DNA of 47,434 nucleotides, from NCBI GenBank assembly GCA_003597945.1, contig QZJS01000058.1:1-47434 (forward strand), read 5' to 3'. Each line of letters opens with the position of its first letter. Positions within the stretch are counted from its first letter, which is position 1. Positions 25,340 through 34,442 of the stretch are shown piece by piece. The DNA is from Desulfobacteraceae bacterium. GTDB taxonomy: Bacteria > Desulfobacterota > Desulfobacteria > Desulfobacterales > Desulfosalsimonadaceae. The notes beneath the pieces were generated by a model. That model saw only the letters and a program-made list of their open reading frames with translations, searched no databases and was not told the origin of the DNA. A program made the translations under genes and the position numbers.

Positions 25340-25496
25340 GGTCGTGGACATAAATACGGCGGCATTCGATGGCCGATGCATCCCGTCCCGGCGGCGTTGC
25401 TCGGCGCTCAAATACGCCTGGTATTCTCGCTTCTCGCGCCTTGCTGAACAGGCGCCTCAGCCATCTCGGTGCGTCACCGTATTTGTGCCCACGACC
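25340..25496. repeat. Second fold-back repeat element (upstream of the MscS gene)
   Basis: GGTCGTGGACATAAATACGG (25340-25359) returns inverted at 25477-25496 with two differences. The interior is GC-rich with further short inverted pairs and no open frame of note. It fills most of the gap between the COG3014 gene and the MscS gene. Confidence 0.75.
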
Positions 25497-25516
25497 ACTA
25501 AGGAAAAAAAGAAAAT

Positions 25517-27592
25517 ATGAAACGGTTACTGATCGCCTGGATACTGTTGTTGATGATGGCCCCCGGCGCAATGCCGGCGGAGACCGTCGTCGGGGAAGAA
25601 AACGATCAGCCGGCGTCGGAAACTCCGCTTAAGGTCGGATTTTTTGATGACGTGACCGGCGCCATGAAGCGGGAAGCGACACAGGTTTCCGATGAATTAA
25701 GGGGCCAGGCCGTATCCCTGTTCGCCCATACCCCCCTTGGATGGGACACGGATACCCTGTTCTATGCTTATCGTCAGGCAGTCTCCCTGCCGGGAAAGGC
25801 GCCGGAATTCGTGGAAACGGTGTTGGAGCAGAGCCGGGTCCTGGGATTTGCCGGTTCCATGATCATGCTGATCTTTCTGGTGGCGGTGCTCTACAGCCTC
25901 ATCGGCAGGAAACGGGTGCTCGACAAGACCCGCAAGGTGGCTGATCCTTTATTTGCGAAACTTCCCGAAGAACTGCAGCCCTATTTTTTTCTGGCCCTGC
26001 TGTCGGTTACTGCGGCTCTGATCCCCCTGATCCTGCTGGGCGGCTTCAGTCTGGTCAAGGGGTTTGTATCTTATGGCGCGCCCTGGTTTCTGCTCATCGG
26101 CCGGCTTCTGGGCCTCTGGGCCGCCGGGGCGCTGCTGATCAGCATTTTTCGGGGGATTTTTGATTACGGCATTCTGGAAATCCGCACCGATTATGGAACA
26201 ACCGCGGTTCGCGCGCTGCGCCTGGTCGTATTTTACGTGCTGACCGGCATTGCCGTGATCTGGGGCGCCGAGGCATTCGGTCAGCGCGAAGATTTTCTGG
26301 CATTTTTAAGGTTTCTGATCTTTTTTTCCATTAACATTGTTTTTCTCCTGTTTTTTCTTCAGAAAAAACTGGTCCTCTCCCTGGTGCCCCAGCTTCCTTT
26401 TCCCAGTTACCAGACATTTTTAAAAAATCTGGACCGGTTTTATTATCCGGTGGTGGTGATCACGTTTTTAACCGGGATCTTGTGGTGCTTCGGGTTTAAG
26501 CAGTTCAGCGTGGTGTTCTGGACCAAGACCTGGGCCGTCGTCGGGGTTTATATCGGGTTTTCCCTGGTCTATCACCTGCTGATCAAGCGGCTGGATAAAT
26601 GGGCCGAAGCATCCGGCGCCAAGGACGAACACACCCGGTTTTTCATCAAATCCCTCAAGGGCCTGATTCTTTATGTGGCCGTTATCGTCACGGGACTGGT
26701 CATGCTGGATCTGCTGGGAGGGCTTGATCCCCTGCGGCGGGTCATGTCCTTTCCCCTGCTGACCCTCGGGAACTCGGTGCTGTCGATCTGGGTCATGGCC
26801 AAGGCAATGCTGATCTTGCTGGCCTTTATCTATGCCTCCCGCCTGATCTGCGCGTATCTCAACTACAAGGTCTATCCTTCCGTGGGGATCGAGCCCGGCC
26901 TGGCTTACGCCATTGATACGTTTTTAAAATATTTCCTTTTGTTTCTCGGCGGGCTTACCGTTTTACAGGTGGTGGGATTCGACCTGAGGGCGCTGCTGGT
27001 CTTTGCCGGGGCCATCGGCATCGGCGTCGGCCTTGCCATGCAGGGCATGGCCGCCAATCTCATCAGCGGTTTTTCCATTATTTTCGGCGGTAAGCTCCGC
27101 AGGGGCGACTGGATCGAAACCGGCGACACCGTGGGCGAAGTCACCGATATTTATCTGAGAGCCACCAAAGTGCGGACCCGGGACAACATTGAATATATTA
27201 TCCCCAATGCCAATCTGATGTCTGAAGTGATTGTTAATTATTCCCTGTCAGACAGCCTGATCCGGATCAGCGTTTCTTTCGGCGTCTCCTATGCCGCCGA
27301 TCCCCACGAGGTGGCCCGGCTGGCCGAAGAAGTGGCGAAAAAGGAGCCGCTGGTAGCGGATTCTCCCGGCCCGGCAATCCGTTTTGTGGGGTACGGGGAC
27401 AATTCCATTGATTTCCAGTTGCTGGTCTGGATCGACGTGCGCCGGGTCGCCAGGCGCAATGTCCGCAGCCGGATTTATTTTGCCCTGTTCGACGCCTTCA
27501 AGCAGGCCGGCATCGAAATTCCCTTTCCGCAGCGGGACCTGCACATCCGCTCCGGCATTCCGGAGGTCTGGCAGCAGCCGAAACCAGTCTGA
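25517..27592 (+). CDS. Large MscS-family mechanosensitive ion channel
   Basis: This 691-residue protein has an N-terminal signal peptide (about 1-20), a short periplasmic region, about eight to ten membrane helices and the MscS pore and beta domain at about 490-610 (GAIGIGVGLAMQGMAANLISGFSIIFGGKLRRGDWIE as the pore helix and linker, then KVRTRDNIEYIIPNANLMSEVIVNYS). A C-terminal domain ends in IEIPFPQRDLHIR. It releases solutes on hypo-osmotic shock. The extra N-terminal helices place it with the larger MscK/YbdG/Ynai-like members rather than the short MscS. It stands alone, following a fold-back repeat. Confidence 0.92.
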   Translation: MKRLLIAWILLLMMAPGAMPAETVVGEENDQPASETPLKVGFFDDVTGAMKREATQVSDELRGQAVSLFAHTPLGWDTDTLFYAYRQAVSLPGKAPEFVETVLEQSRVLGFAGSMIMLIFLVAVLYSLIGRKRVLDKTRKVADPLFAKLPEELQPYFFLALLSVTAALIPLILLGGFSLVKGFVSYGAPWFLLIGRLLGLWAAGALLISIFRGIFDYGILEIRTDYGTTAVRALRLVVFYVLTGIAVIWGAEAFGQREDFLAFLRFLIFFSINIVFLLFFLQKKLVLSLVPQLPFPSYQTFLKNLDRFYYPVVVITFLTGILWCFGFKQFSVVFWTKTWAVVGVYIGFSLVYHLLIKRLDKWAEASGAKDEHTRFFIKSLKGLILYVAVIVTGLVMLDLLGGLDPLRRVMSFPLLTLGNSVLSIWVMAKAMLILLAFIYASRLICAYLNYKVYPSVGIEPGLAYAIDTFLKYFLLFLGGLTVLQVVGFDLRALLVFAGAIGIGVGLAMQGMAANLISGFSIIFGGKLRRGDWIETGDTVGEVTDIYLRATKVRTRDNIEYIIPNANLMSEVIVNYSLSDSLIRISVSFGVSYAADPHEVARLAEEVAKKEPLVADSPGPAIRFVGYGDNSIDFQLLVWIDVRRVARRNVRSRIYFALFDAFKQAGIEIPFPQRDLHIRSGIPEVWQQPKPV

Positions 27593-27714
27593 TGCATCAA
27601 CTGATTTCGGCAAATTAAATCGAAGCGGTGTTGATTCTATCTTTGCGTTTGCGGCGCCTGTGGCCGGACCAGGCGGCAGTCCGCCGCCGCCGAATTTTTC
27701 GGGAGGGGTGGGTT

Positions 27715-28107
27715 TTATTTTACCGTTACCACGGGGCAGTGGGCATTGAGGATAACGTGCTGCGCGGTGGAGCCGAAAATTCGCTTGCCCGTTTTCGACC
27801 GTTTCCGGATGCCGATTACAATTTTATCCACATCTTCCTCATTGGCAAAATGGACCAGATCTTCATCGGGCGTAAATCCGCGCACAAGCAGGCGGGTTTC
27901 ACAATCGATCCCTTCGTTTTTAACCGTTTCCAGGGCCTCTTGATGAGCTTCTTCGATTCTGGTAATTTCTTCCAGCTCCCCGGCGGTTCCCTTTTTCATG
28001 GAGGCCACCAGAAATATTTTGGCGGTAAATATTTTCGCGTGCTGAATCGCCAGTTCCAGTGCCCGACGGGAAGATTGAGACCCTGTGTAACATACCATTA
28101 TTTTCAT
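27715..28107 (-). CDS. Universal stress protein (UspA family)
   Basis: This 130-residue cytoplasmic protein has the single Usp domain: MKIMVCYTGSQSSRRALELAIQHAK at the start and the nucleotide-binding pattern VIGIRKRSKTGKRIFGSTAQHVILNAHCPVVTV at the end. The G-x-x-x-x...G-S loop fits the ATP-binding subgroup, but the first spacing is slightly changed. It overlaps no neighbour and is 20 nt downstream of the lipoprotein gene at 28128 on the same strand. Confidence 0.88.
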   Translation of the reverse strand: MKIMVCYTGSQSSRRALELAIQHAKIFTAKIFLVASMKKGTAGELEEITRIEEAHQEALETVKNEGIDCETRLLVRGFTPDEDLVHFANEEDVDKIVIGIRKRSKTGKRIFGSTAQHVILNAHCPVVTVK

Positions 28108-28127
28108 GCGGGGATCTCCAGGTGCGT

Positions 28128-28784
28128 TTAATTTCTTTTATCCTGAATTTTGCCCATTTTTTTGCCGATCCAATCTTTTAAACGATCCGTGACAGAAGGT
28201 TTGTTGATCGTAAGCGTTGTTTCCGCCGTCTGGTCCGAAAGCATGCCGGTTGCTCTGGCGGTATAAACCCCTGCCGGAACGGGCTCCTGGGTAATAACGA
28301 TGGACTGGCCGTATTCCGCGTCTTCGGAATAGGTGTCAATGGCCATGTCCGCTCGCAATATCCCCGTAATTTTTCCGAGACCTTTTACGGCGGTATTGAA
28401 CGTCCCATCGGGATTCACCTTGCTGTCGGCAACGACCAGCCCCGTGCTGTCGGCTCCCCCGGGGCCCACAAAAGTGGACGTTCCGTCCGGGTTTACTATT
28501 CTGGTGGTAACGGCCCCTGTTGCGGCGTCTTGTCTTACAAGGCTTATAAACACGGAATCACCGGGTTGAAACCCGGCCCCTTCAAAAACAATGTCCGTGG
28601 CCATGAGGGTGGCCACGCCAAGACTTATGGCGTCGGGATTAACGACAACCTGGGGACCGGTGTCGGCGGGATTGATGGTAGCCGCGCGGTGCGCGCAACC
28701 GGAAAACACAAAGCCGCATCCGGTCATCACGACAACCGCCAGAAAAAGTATTTTTGGAAATCCGTTTTTTTGTTTTCGAATCAT
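28128..28784 (-). CDS. Lipoprotein of unknown function with an IPT-like domain
   Basis: This 218-residue protein has a signal peptide with two possible lipidation cysteines (Cys23 in VMTGC, Cys30 in VFSGC). The rest is beta-rich, with repeats like FEGAGFQPGDSVFISL and VPAGVYTARATG, resembling Ig-like/IPT surface domains, and a short basic helix at the C-terminus (TDRLKDWIGKKMGKIQ). The function is unknown. Its ribosome site lies in a run of eight G (28794-28801 as C on the plus strand), 9 nt before the ATG, so expression could vary by slippage. Confidence 0.7.
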   Translation of the reverse strand: MIRKQKNGFPKILFLAVVVMTGCGFVFSGCAHRAATINPADTGPQVVVNPDAISLGVATLMATDIVFEGAGFQPGDSVFISLVRQDAATGAVTTRIVNPDGTSTFVGPGGADSTGLVVADSKVNPDGTFNTAVKGLGKITGILRADMAIDTYSEDAEYGQSIVITQEPVPAGVYTARATGMLSDQTAETTLTINKPSVTDRLKDWIGKKMGKIQDKRN

Positions 28785-28793
28785 TTGCTATAG

Positions 28794-28801
28794 CCCCCCC
28801 C
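28794..28801. repeat. C8/G8 homopolymer at the ribosome site of the 28.1-kb lipoprotein gene
   Basis: Eight consecutive C on the plus strand give AAGGGGGGGGC on the coding strand just before the start of the lipoprotein gene. It contains the Shine-Dalgarno sequence. Confidence 0.85.
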
Positions 28802-29201
28802 TTATTTTGAATAGCATTTTCTATTGCGTGGTGATGAGCTGATCAGGATTTGAAGCGAATCCGTATAGAAGGATCTGCCGCGGAAACCAAGAGTCTGAAA
28901 TTTTAAAACTAACGTCAAGGAAGTCAGTCTCTTTTTAATGGGGTTAAAGCGCTTCTTGTTCTTTTTACAGGGTTTCGGGTTTATGCCACTAATGCTGTTA
29001 TATCTCCCAAGGTTATTTCCGCTGAAAGAGTCGCTTTTATCATAAACAAGGAGGGTATTTCCTGCTTTTACCGTTAATAAACTTCGGTTCAGCACGGCAG
29101 GCCGCATTTATATGACACGCGGCGCATACATTGGGCGAAAGTATAAGAAGAACAAATTCATATGTCAACACATTTTGCCCGGCTCTGATTTCCTATATTC
29201 C

Positions 29202-29231
29202 TTGACAGGAGCGTCAAACTGTGTTTATAGA
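29202..29231 (+). promoter_or_regulatory. Candidate promoter and operator of the liv operon
   Basis: A perfect TTGACA (29202-29207) is followed after 18 nt by TATAGA (29226-29231). The -35 box is part of an inverted repeat TTGAC-AGGAGC-GTCAA (29202-29217), a possible regulator site. The leader to the livM ATG is about 120 nt. Confidence 0.5.
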
Positions 29232-29356
29232 AGAAAACCTTGTTTATGAACAAATTCCCCGTGCGTGATTTTCCCCCGCGCCGGGAAAAACGCGCCCCTT
29301 TGATCTTCCATATCAACGCAGGACAACCATCTGCATACAGGTTAAGGAATATCCAT

Positions 29357-30406
29357 ATGGATATGAAGCGAGACTATTATGAGGATGTTAAACATTTTTC
29401 ATCCGGCGTGATGCTCTTCTGGTTTGCCGCGCTGATGATTTTTTTACTGCTCTACCCGTTTTTATTTAAAAATTATTATGTATACGTGGCAAATTACATT
29501 GCCATCAATATTATCGTTGTCGTGGGGTTAAATCTCCTTGTCGGGTATACCGGGCAGATATCTTTGGGCCATGCGGGATTTTTCGCCATCGGGGCATACG
29601 GAACGATATCATTGATGACACTGGCGAATTTTCCCTTTTTCCCCGCATTGATCTGCGCGGGACTGATCGCCGCGTGCTTCGGTTTTCTCCTGGGCCTGCC
29701 CGCGCTCAGGCTGGAAGGCCCTTACCTGGCCATTGCCACGCTCGGTTTCGGGCTTACCATCACCACCATTATCGGCAGGATCGATATCCTCGGTGGGAGA
29801 CAGGGCCTTCATGCGCCCGATCTGATCATCATGGGGCATCACCTGAACACGGACCGTCAGTTTTATTACCTGGTCATGGCCATTGCGGTGCTGCTTGTCT
29901 TTTTCGCCCGCAATATTACAAAGACGAAAGTCGGAAGGGCTTTTGTCGCCATACGGGACGCCCATATCGCCGCCGAAACCATGGGCGTCAACCTCGTGCT
30001 TTACAAAACCATGGCGTTTGCGCTCAGTGCTTTCTACGCGGGGGTCGCGGGGGGATTGTTCGCGTTCGTGCTTCGGTTTATCGAGCCCGAACTCTTCGGT
30101 TTCTTTCTGTCGGTATTTTTTCTGACCATGGCGGTGGCCGGCGGCCTGGGCACAATCGCCGGGCCCATTGCCGGCGCCATCCTGCTCTCCTTTCTTGACC
30201 TTGAACTGCGCAACATCCTCAATATCCCGTACGTCGGCGAATGGCTGAAGGCCCTTTCCACCAGTTACTTCTCCTTGACCGGCGTATCCAATATCCAGTT
30301 CATCGTTTTCGGTGCCATATTGATCGCCATCATGCTTTTTGAACCGCTGGGCCTTTACGGCCTCTGGATACGGATGAAGAAATACTGGATGACATGGCCG
30401 TTTTAA
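29357..30406 (+). CDS. livM: Branched-chain amino acid type ABC transporter permease LivM
   Basis: The start is the ATG at 29357 (MDMKRDYYED), with AAGGA upstream. The 349-residue permease has about nine helices and the family signature LLVGYTGQISLGHAGFFAIGAYG, plus the EAA-like loop AIRDAHIAAETMGVNLVLYKTMAFALSAFYAGVAGGLFA. It forms the membrane channel with LivH. The operon order livM-livH-binding protein-livG-livF-acyl-CoA ligase differs from the common livK-first order. It overlaps nothing; livH starts 15 nt later. Confidence 0.9.
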   Translation: MDMKRDYYEDVKHFSSGVMLFWFAALMIFLLLYPFLFKNYYVYVANYIAINIIVVVGLNLLVGYTGQISLGHAGFFAIGAYGTISLMTLANFPFFPALICAGLIAACFGFLLGLPALRLEGPYLAIATLGFGLTITTIIGRIDILGGRQGLHAPDLIIMGHHLNTDRQFYYLVMAIAVLLVFFARNITKTKVGRAFVAIRDAHIAAETMGVNLVLYKTMAFALSAFYAGVAGGLFAFVLRFIEPELFGFFLSVFFLTMAVAGGLGTIAGPIAGAILLSFLDLELRNILNIPYVGEWLKALSTSYFSLTGVSNIQFIVFGAILIAIMLFEPLGLYGLWIRMKKYWMTWPF

Positions 30407-30421
30407 GAGAGGATTTATTAA

Positions 30422-31297
30422 ATGATTGATTTCATACAGATGGTGATCAGCGGCATTGCCGTGGGAAGTTCCTATGCCTTGATGGCATTAGGAATGGTGC
30501 TGATATACAAGGCATCCGAGGTGCCCAATTTCGTCCAGGGGGAAATGGCGCTTCTACCGGTTTTTATCGCCTACATGATGATTTATTCTTACGGCTACTC
30601 CGTTTTTATCGCGTTTTTCGGGGCGCTGTTTTTCGCCATGATCCTGGGATGCTTTCTTGAATTTGCCGTGGTGCGAAGGGCCAAAAACCCGAATATCTTA
30701 GGATTGATCATCGTTACCATCGGGCTTGAGATGATACTGCTGGGTCTGGTTTCCTGGAAGTTCGGCGCGGATCAGCGCATCATGCCGTTTCCCATCTCTT
30801 CGTATTCAAGCGTGATGATCGGTGATCTCTACATCAGCACCATGGACCTTGTCACACTGTTTGTGGCCCTTGCCATTATGATCGTTTTGTTTCTGTTTTT
30901 CCGGTTTTCAAAGTTCGGCGTGGCCATGAAGGCGACCCAGCAGAACCCGACCGCCGCACGCCTGATGGGTATCCGGACCAATCGCGTGAAAATGGTGACA
31001 TGGGGCATTTCCGCAACCGTGGGCACCGTGTCGGGCCTTTTGCTTGCGCCGGTGATCATGGAACCCTACATGATGTGGAACCCGATGCTCAAGGGGTTTG
31101 CCGGGGCCGTGGTCGGGGGGATGACATCATTGCCCGGGGCGGTTTTCGGCGCCTATATCGTGGGCGTGGTGGAGCACCTTTTCGGGGGTTACGTATCCAT
31201 GGATTTCAAGGCCGTGGTGGCCTTTGCGGTCATCGTGATCGTCTTGTGCGTCAAGCCGAGCGGTCTGTTTGCGCGGCATTACGTGAAAAAAGTCTGA
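30422..31297 (+). CDS. livH: Branched-chain amino acid type ABC transporter permease LivH
   Basis: This 291-residue permease has about eight helices, the N-terminal GIAVGSSYALMALGMVLIYKASEVPNFVQGEM signature and the cytoplasmic loop FSKFGVAMKATQQNPTAARLMGI characteristic of LivH. It pairs with LivM. The binding-protein gene follows after 67 nt. Confidence 0.92.
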   Translation: MIDFIQMVISGIAVGSSYALMALGMVLIYKASEVPNFVQGEMALLPVFIAYMMIYSYGYSVFIAFFGALFFAMILGCFLEFAVVRRAKNPNILGLIIVTIGLEMILLGLVSWKFGADQRIMPFPISSYSSVMIGDLYISTMDLVTLFVALAIMIVLFLFFRFSKFGVAMKATQQNPTAARLMGIRTNRVKMVTWGISATVGTVSGLLLAPVIMEPYMMWNPMLKGFAGAVVGGMTSLPGAVFGAYIVGVVEHLFGGYVSMDFKAVVAFAVIVIVLCVKPSGLFARHYVKKV

Positions 31298-31364
31298 CCG
31301 GGGGCATGGTCCCTCTTTAGTGCCCGAAACAAAAGAAAGAAACAGAGCCCAAAGGAGAAGCAAA

Positions 31365-32609
31365 ATGAAAAAAACATTATTTGCCGTCCTGTTCGGCGCC
31401 CTTGTTGTATTCGGTATGTTATCGACGGGATATTGCGAAATCGGCGTCACCGACACCGAGATCCATATCGGCCAGTGGAGCCCCCAGAGCGGTCCGGCGG
31501 CGGCCTGGGGCGCGGTTGCCCGGGGTACGGACGCCTATTTTAAATGGATCAACGCCAACGGCGGCATCCACGGCAGAAAGCTGGTGCACCATTATTTTGA
31601 TGACGGATACAACCCGGCCAGAACCATTGCCGGGGTAAAGCAGCTCCAGGAGCAGCGGGGCATGTTCGCCTGGGTCGGCGGGGTGGGAACCGCGCCCGGT
31701 CTTGCCGTAAAAGAATACCTCATGCAAAAGAAGATCCCCTGGATCGGCCCGGCGGCCGGTTCCTGGCACTGGGTCACCCCGCCGCAGAAATATCTGTTCA
31801 ATGTTTATCCCCTGTATCTCGGAGACGCGCAGTTGCTGGTCGAACATGCCGCTAAAAAAATGGGCAAGAAAAGCATCGCGGTGGTCTACCAGGAAGATGA
31901 TTACGGCGAGCAGGGACTTGCGGGCACGAAACACATGCTGGAAAAGTATAATATGGAGCTTGCCGCGGCGGTTCCCGTGGCAATGGGCGATTCGGACATG
32001 CGCCCCCATGCCATGCGGCTGAGCCGTTCCAATGCGGATGCCGTATTGCTGTTTATCTCGCCGGTGGCGGCTTCGAGAATCATCGGCATCGGCAAGGCCA
32101 TGAATTACGCGCCCCAATGGATGAGTTCCTCGACCTGCGGAGACTGTCCGTTGATGATCGATATCACCCAGGGGCTTTACGAAGGCGTCATAACGTCAAG
32201 CTTCGGCATGCTTGAGACCGGGGAAAAAGTCGGGGATCTGCAGCACATCAATGATCCCAAGCACAAGCTGGTGGCGGAATACAAAAAAGATGTTTACGGA
32301 AAGTTTGCCGCGCGCGATGAACGATGGGGATATACCTTTGTCGTGGGCATCGGGCTGGCCGAACCCCTTGTGGAGGCCATCAAAAGGGCGGGGCGTGACC
32401 TGACCAGGGAAAGGCTGGTGGAAGAACTTGAAAAAATGGAAAATTTCAGGGGAGTCCTCGGCCGGATCACCTACGGGCCCCTTGATCCCAACAACCCTCT
32501 TACCCGGATCGGTCAGCAGGAACTGTTTCTTCATCAATGCACGGCCGACGGCGGCTCCCGGATTCTGACCAACTGGATTGAAACCGAATACATCCCCATG
32601 GGCCATTAA
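31365..32609 (+). CDS. ABC transporter periplasmic substrate-binding protein (LivK/peripla_BP_6 family)
   Basis: The start is the ATG at 31365 behind AAAGGAG; an in-frame GTG 45 nt upstream is not supported by a ribosome site. The 414-residue protein has a signal peptide (MKKTLFAVLFGALVVFGMLS) and the type I periplasmic-binding fold (IHIGQWSPQSGPAAAWG, YFKWINANGGIHGRKL, KSIAVVYQEDDYGEQG). Such proteins bind branched-chain amino acids, but many in deltaproteobacteria bind aromatic or aliphatic carboxylates. The ligase at the end of the operon suggests a carboxylic acid ligand; this is inference. Confidence 0.9.
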   Translation: MKKTLFAVLFGALVVFGMLSTGYCEIGVTDTEIHIGQWSPQSGPAAAWGAVARGTDAYFKWINANGGIHGRKLVHHYFDDGYNPARTIAGVKQLQEQRGMFAWVGGVGTAPGLAVKEYLMQKKIPWIGPAAGSWHWVTPPQKYLFNVYPLYLGDAQLLVEHAAKKMGKKSIAVVYQEDDYGEQGLAGTKHMLEKYNMELAAAVPVAMGDSDMRPHAMRLSRSNADAVLLFISPVAASRIIGIGKAMNYAPQWMSSSTCGDCPLMIDITQGLYEGVITSSFGMLETGEKVGDLQHINDPKHKLVAEYKKDVYGKFAARDERWGYTFVVGIGLAEPLVEAIKRAGRDLTRERLVEELEKMENFRGVLGRITYGPLDPNNPLTRIGQQELFLHQCTADGGSRILTNWIETEYIPMGH

Positions 32610-32693
32610 TCGTTGCCTGAACAGGCAGCGGCATTTTCGGAGCATTTTTGAAAATATAAAATACAACGCCGATTTCCCCGGAGAATCATATCG

Positions 32694-33488
32694 ATGACCT
32701 TTTTTGCGGTAGAAGATCTTTCCATGACCTTCGGGGGGCTAAAGGCCCTCGACAAGGTCTCGTTTGAAATCACCAGGGGGGAGATATTTGCCGTCATCGG
32801 CCCCAACGGCGCGGGGAAAACTACCCTGTTTAACTGTATCAACGGCATTTATCCGCCCACCGGCGGGGATATTGTTTTTAAAAACAACAATATCCGCGGT
32901 CTCAAGCCGGACAGGGTGGCCAAAGCGGGCATTGCCCGGACGTTCCAGAACATCGAACTGTTTTCCAACATGAACACCATGGAAAACATCATGATCGGCC
33001 GTCACCTGTTCATGAAAACCGGCCTGTTACGGGGCGGCCTGATGTGGGGGAGGCGTTCTTTTGCCGGCAAGGAGGAGATTGAAAACCGCCGGAAGGTGGA
33101 GCAGATTATCGACCTGCTCGAACTTCAGACGTTCAGAAGCAAGTTTGTAGGCGGCCTGCCTTACGGCATCCAGAAAAAAATCGAACTCGGCCGGGCCCTG
33201 GCCGCCGAACCCGAACTGCTGCTGTTAGACGAACCCTGCGCCGGCATGAACGCCGAAGAAAAGCAGGATGTGGTGTTCTGGATAAAGGATATCCAGGACG
33301 AGCTCGGCATCACCATTTTGCTCATCGAACATGACATGAACATGGTCATGGACATATCCAACCGGATTCTGGTGTTAAATTTCGGCAGACCCATTGCCAT
33401 GGGCGTACCCGATGAAGTGAGCGTTCACCCGGAAGTGCTCAAGGCCTACCTTGGCGAAGACGATGCGGACGATGCTTCCGGGCCATAG
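32694..33488 (+). CDS. livG: Branched-chain amino acid type ABC transporter ATPase LivG
   Basis: This 264-residue ATPase has Walker A GPNGAGKTT (36-44), the LivG-type signature PYGIQKKIELGRAL, Walker B ELLLLDEPCAGMN, and the conserved IEHDMNMVMDISNRILVLNFG end with the switch histidine. The start ATG follows GGAGAATC. It works with LivF on the cytoplasmic face of LivHM. Confidence 0.93.
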   Translation: MTFFAVEDLSMTFGGLKALDKVSFEITRGEIFAVIGPNGAGKTTLFNCINGIYPPTGGDIVFKNNNIRGLKPDRVAKAGIARTFQNIELFSNMNTMENIMIGRHLFMKTGLLRGGLMWGRRSFAGKEEIENRRKVEQIIDLLELQTFRSKFVGGLPYGIQKKIELGRALAAEPELLLLDEPCAGMNAEEKQDVVFWIKDIQDELGITILLIEHDMNMVMDISNRILVLNFGRPIAMGVPDEVSVHPEVLKAYLGEDDADDASGP

Positions 33489-33601
33489 GAAAATGATCGG
33501 TTGAAGGCGCAAAACAGTGATGCAAAATGGGGACTGTGCGAAGGGTTACCGAAAGGCGATGATGTTAACCGCAGGATAGACCATAATGATCGGAGCTGCC
33601 A

Positions 33602-34378
33602 TTGGGCGCGTTACTTGAAATAAAGAACATCGAGACCTACTACGATCTGATCTACGCCATCCGGGGGGTTTCCCTGTCCGTTGACGAAGGCAGCATCACC
33701 ACCATCCTGGGAAACAACGGCGCGGGTAAAACAACGATTTTAAAAACCGTGTTGGGGCTTATCGACAATCAGCCCGACAAGGGGACCATCGAATTCATGG
33801 GCCGGCGCATCGACGGCCTTGATACCGAGAAAATCGTCCGTCTCGGCATATCCAGCGTTCCCGAGGGCAGGGAAGTGTTTGAAGAGCTTTCCGTCAAGGA
33901 AAACCTGATGATGGGGGCCTACACCCGCAAGGACAAAAAAGGCGTAGCCCAAGATTATGAACGGGTGTTTTCTTATTTCCCCATCCTTTCCCAGCGGATC
34001 AACCAGTGGGCCGGCACCCTGTCCGGCGGGGAACAGCAGATGCTGGCCATCGGCCGAGCCCTCATGAGCCGCCCGAAGCTTCTTTTTCTCGATGAACCCT
34101 CCCTGGGGCTTTCCCCCCTTCTGGTCAAGGAGATTTTCCAGATCATACGAAAAATAAACGAAGAAGGCGTGACCATCCTTCTGGTGGAGCAAAACGCCAA
34201 AAAGGCCCTGGAAGTTTCGGACACCGCCCTGATTCTGGAAACCGGCCGTTTTGTCATGAAGGGCAAATCAAGCGATCTGTTAAAAGATGAAAATGTAAAA
34301 GAATTTTATCTCGGCGTCCGGTCCCAGGAATCCGCTAAGGGATACCAGCGATGGAAACGCAAAAAAGTATGGCGGTGA
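33602..34378 (+). CDS. livF: Branched-chain amino acid type ABC transporter ATPase LivF
   Basis: This 258-residue ATPase has Walker A GNNGAGKTT (37-45), signature LSGGEQQMLAIGRALM, Walker B KLLFLDEPSLGLSP and the switch region LVEQNAKKALEVSD. The start is a TTG at 33602 with GGAG about 7 nt upstream; no ATG fits the conserved N-terminus. The gap to livG is 113 nt, longer than elsewhere in the operon. A basic C-terminal tail (YQRWKRKKVWR) extends past the usual end. Confidence 0.92.
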   Translation: MGALLEIKNIETYYDLIYAIRGVSLSVDEGSITTILGNNGAGKTTILKTVLGLIDNQPDKGTIEFMGRRIDGLDTEKIVRLGISSVPEGREVFEELSVKENLMMGAYTRKDKKGVAQDYERVFSYFPILSQRINQWAGTLSGGEQQMLAIGRALMSRPKLLFLDEPSLGLSPLLVKEIFQIIRKINEEGVTILLVEQNAKKALEVSDTALILETGRFVMKGKSSDLLKDENVKEFYLGVRSQESAKGYQRWKRKKVWR

Positions 34379-34442
34379 GCGCGCTGCATAAAACCGGGCT
34401 GAAAAAAACAAGGACACTCCCCGACAATCCGGAGGAAAAATA

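Larger units (their letters stand above)
28785..29356. other. Intergenic region before the liv operon
   Basis: No convincing gene is seen. The region is AT-rich with a homopolymer C8 at 28794-28801 and a promoter at 29202-29231. An in-frame extension of livM back to a TTG at 29240 exists, but it has no ribosome site and reads as non-conserved leader. Nothing else was recognised. Confidence 0.6.

Noticed and set aside
27593-27714. Terminator between the MscS and Usp genes
   Set aside because: GGCGG-CAGT-CCGCC with a nearby T-run exists, but the stem is only 5 bp and the T-run is displaced; too weak to call.
29240-29356. TTG-start extension of LivM
   Set aside because: There is no ribosome site and the residues are basic and unlike the family; the ATG at 29357 has AAGGA upstream.
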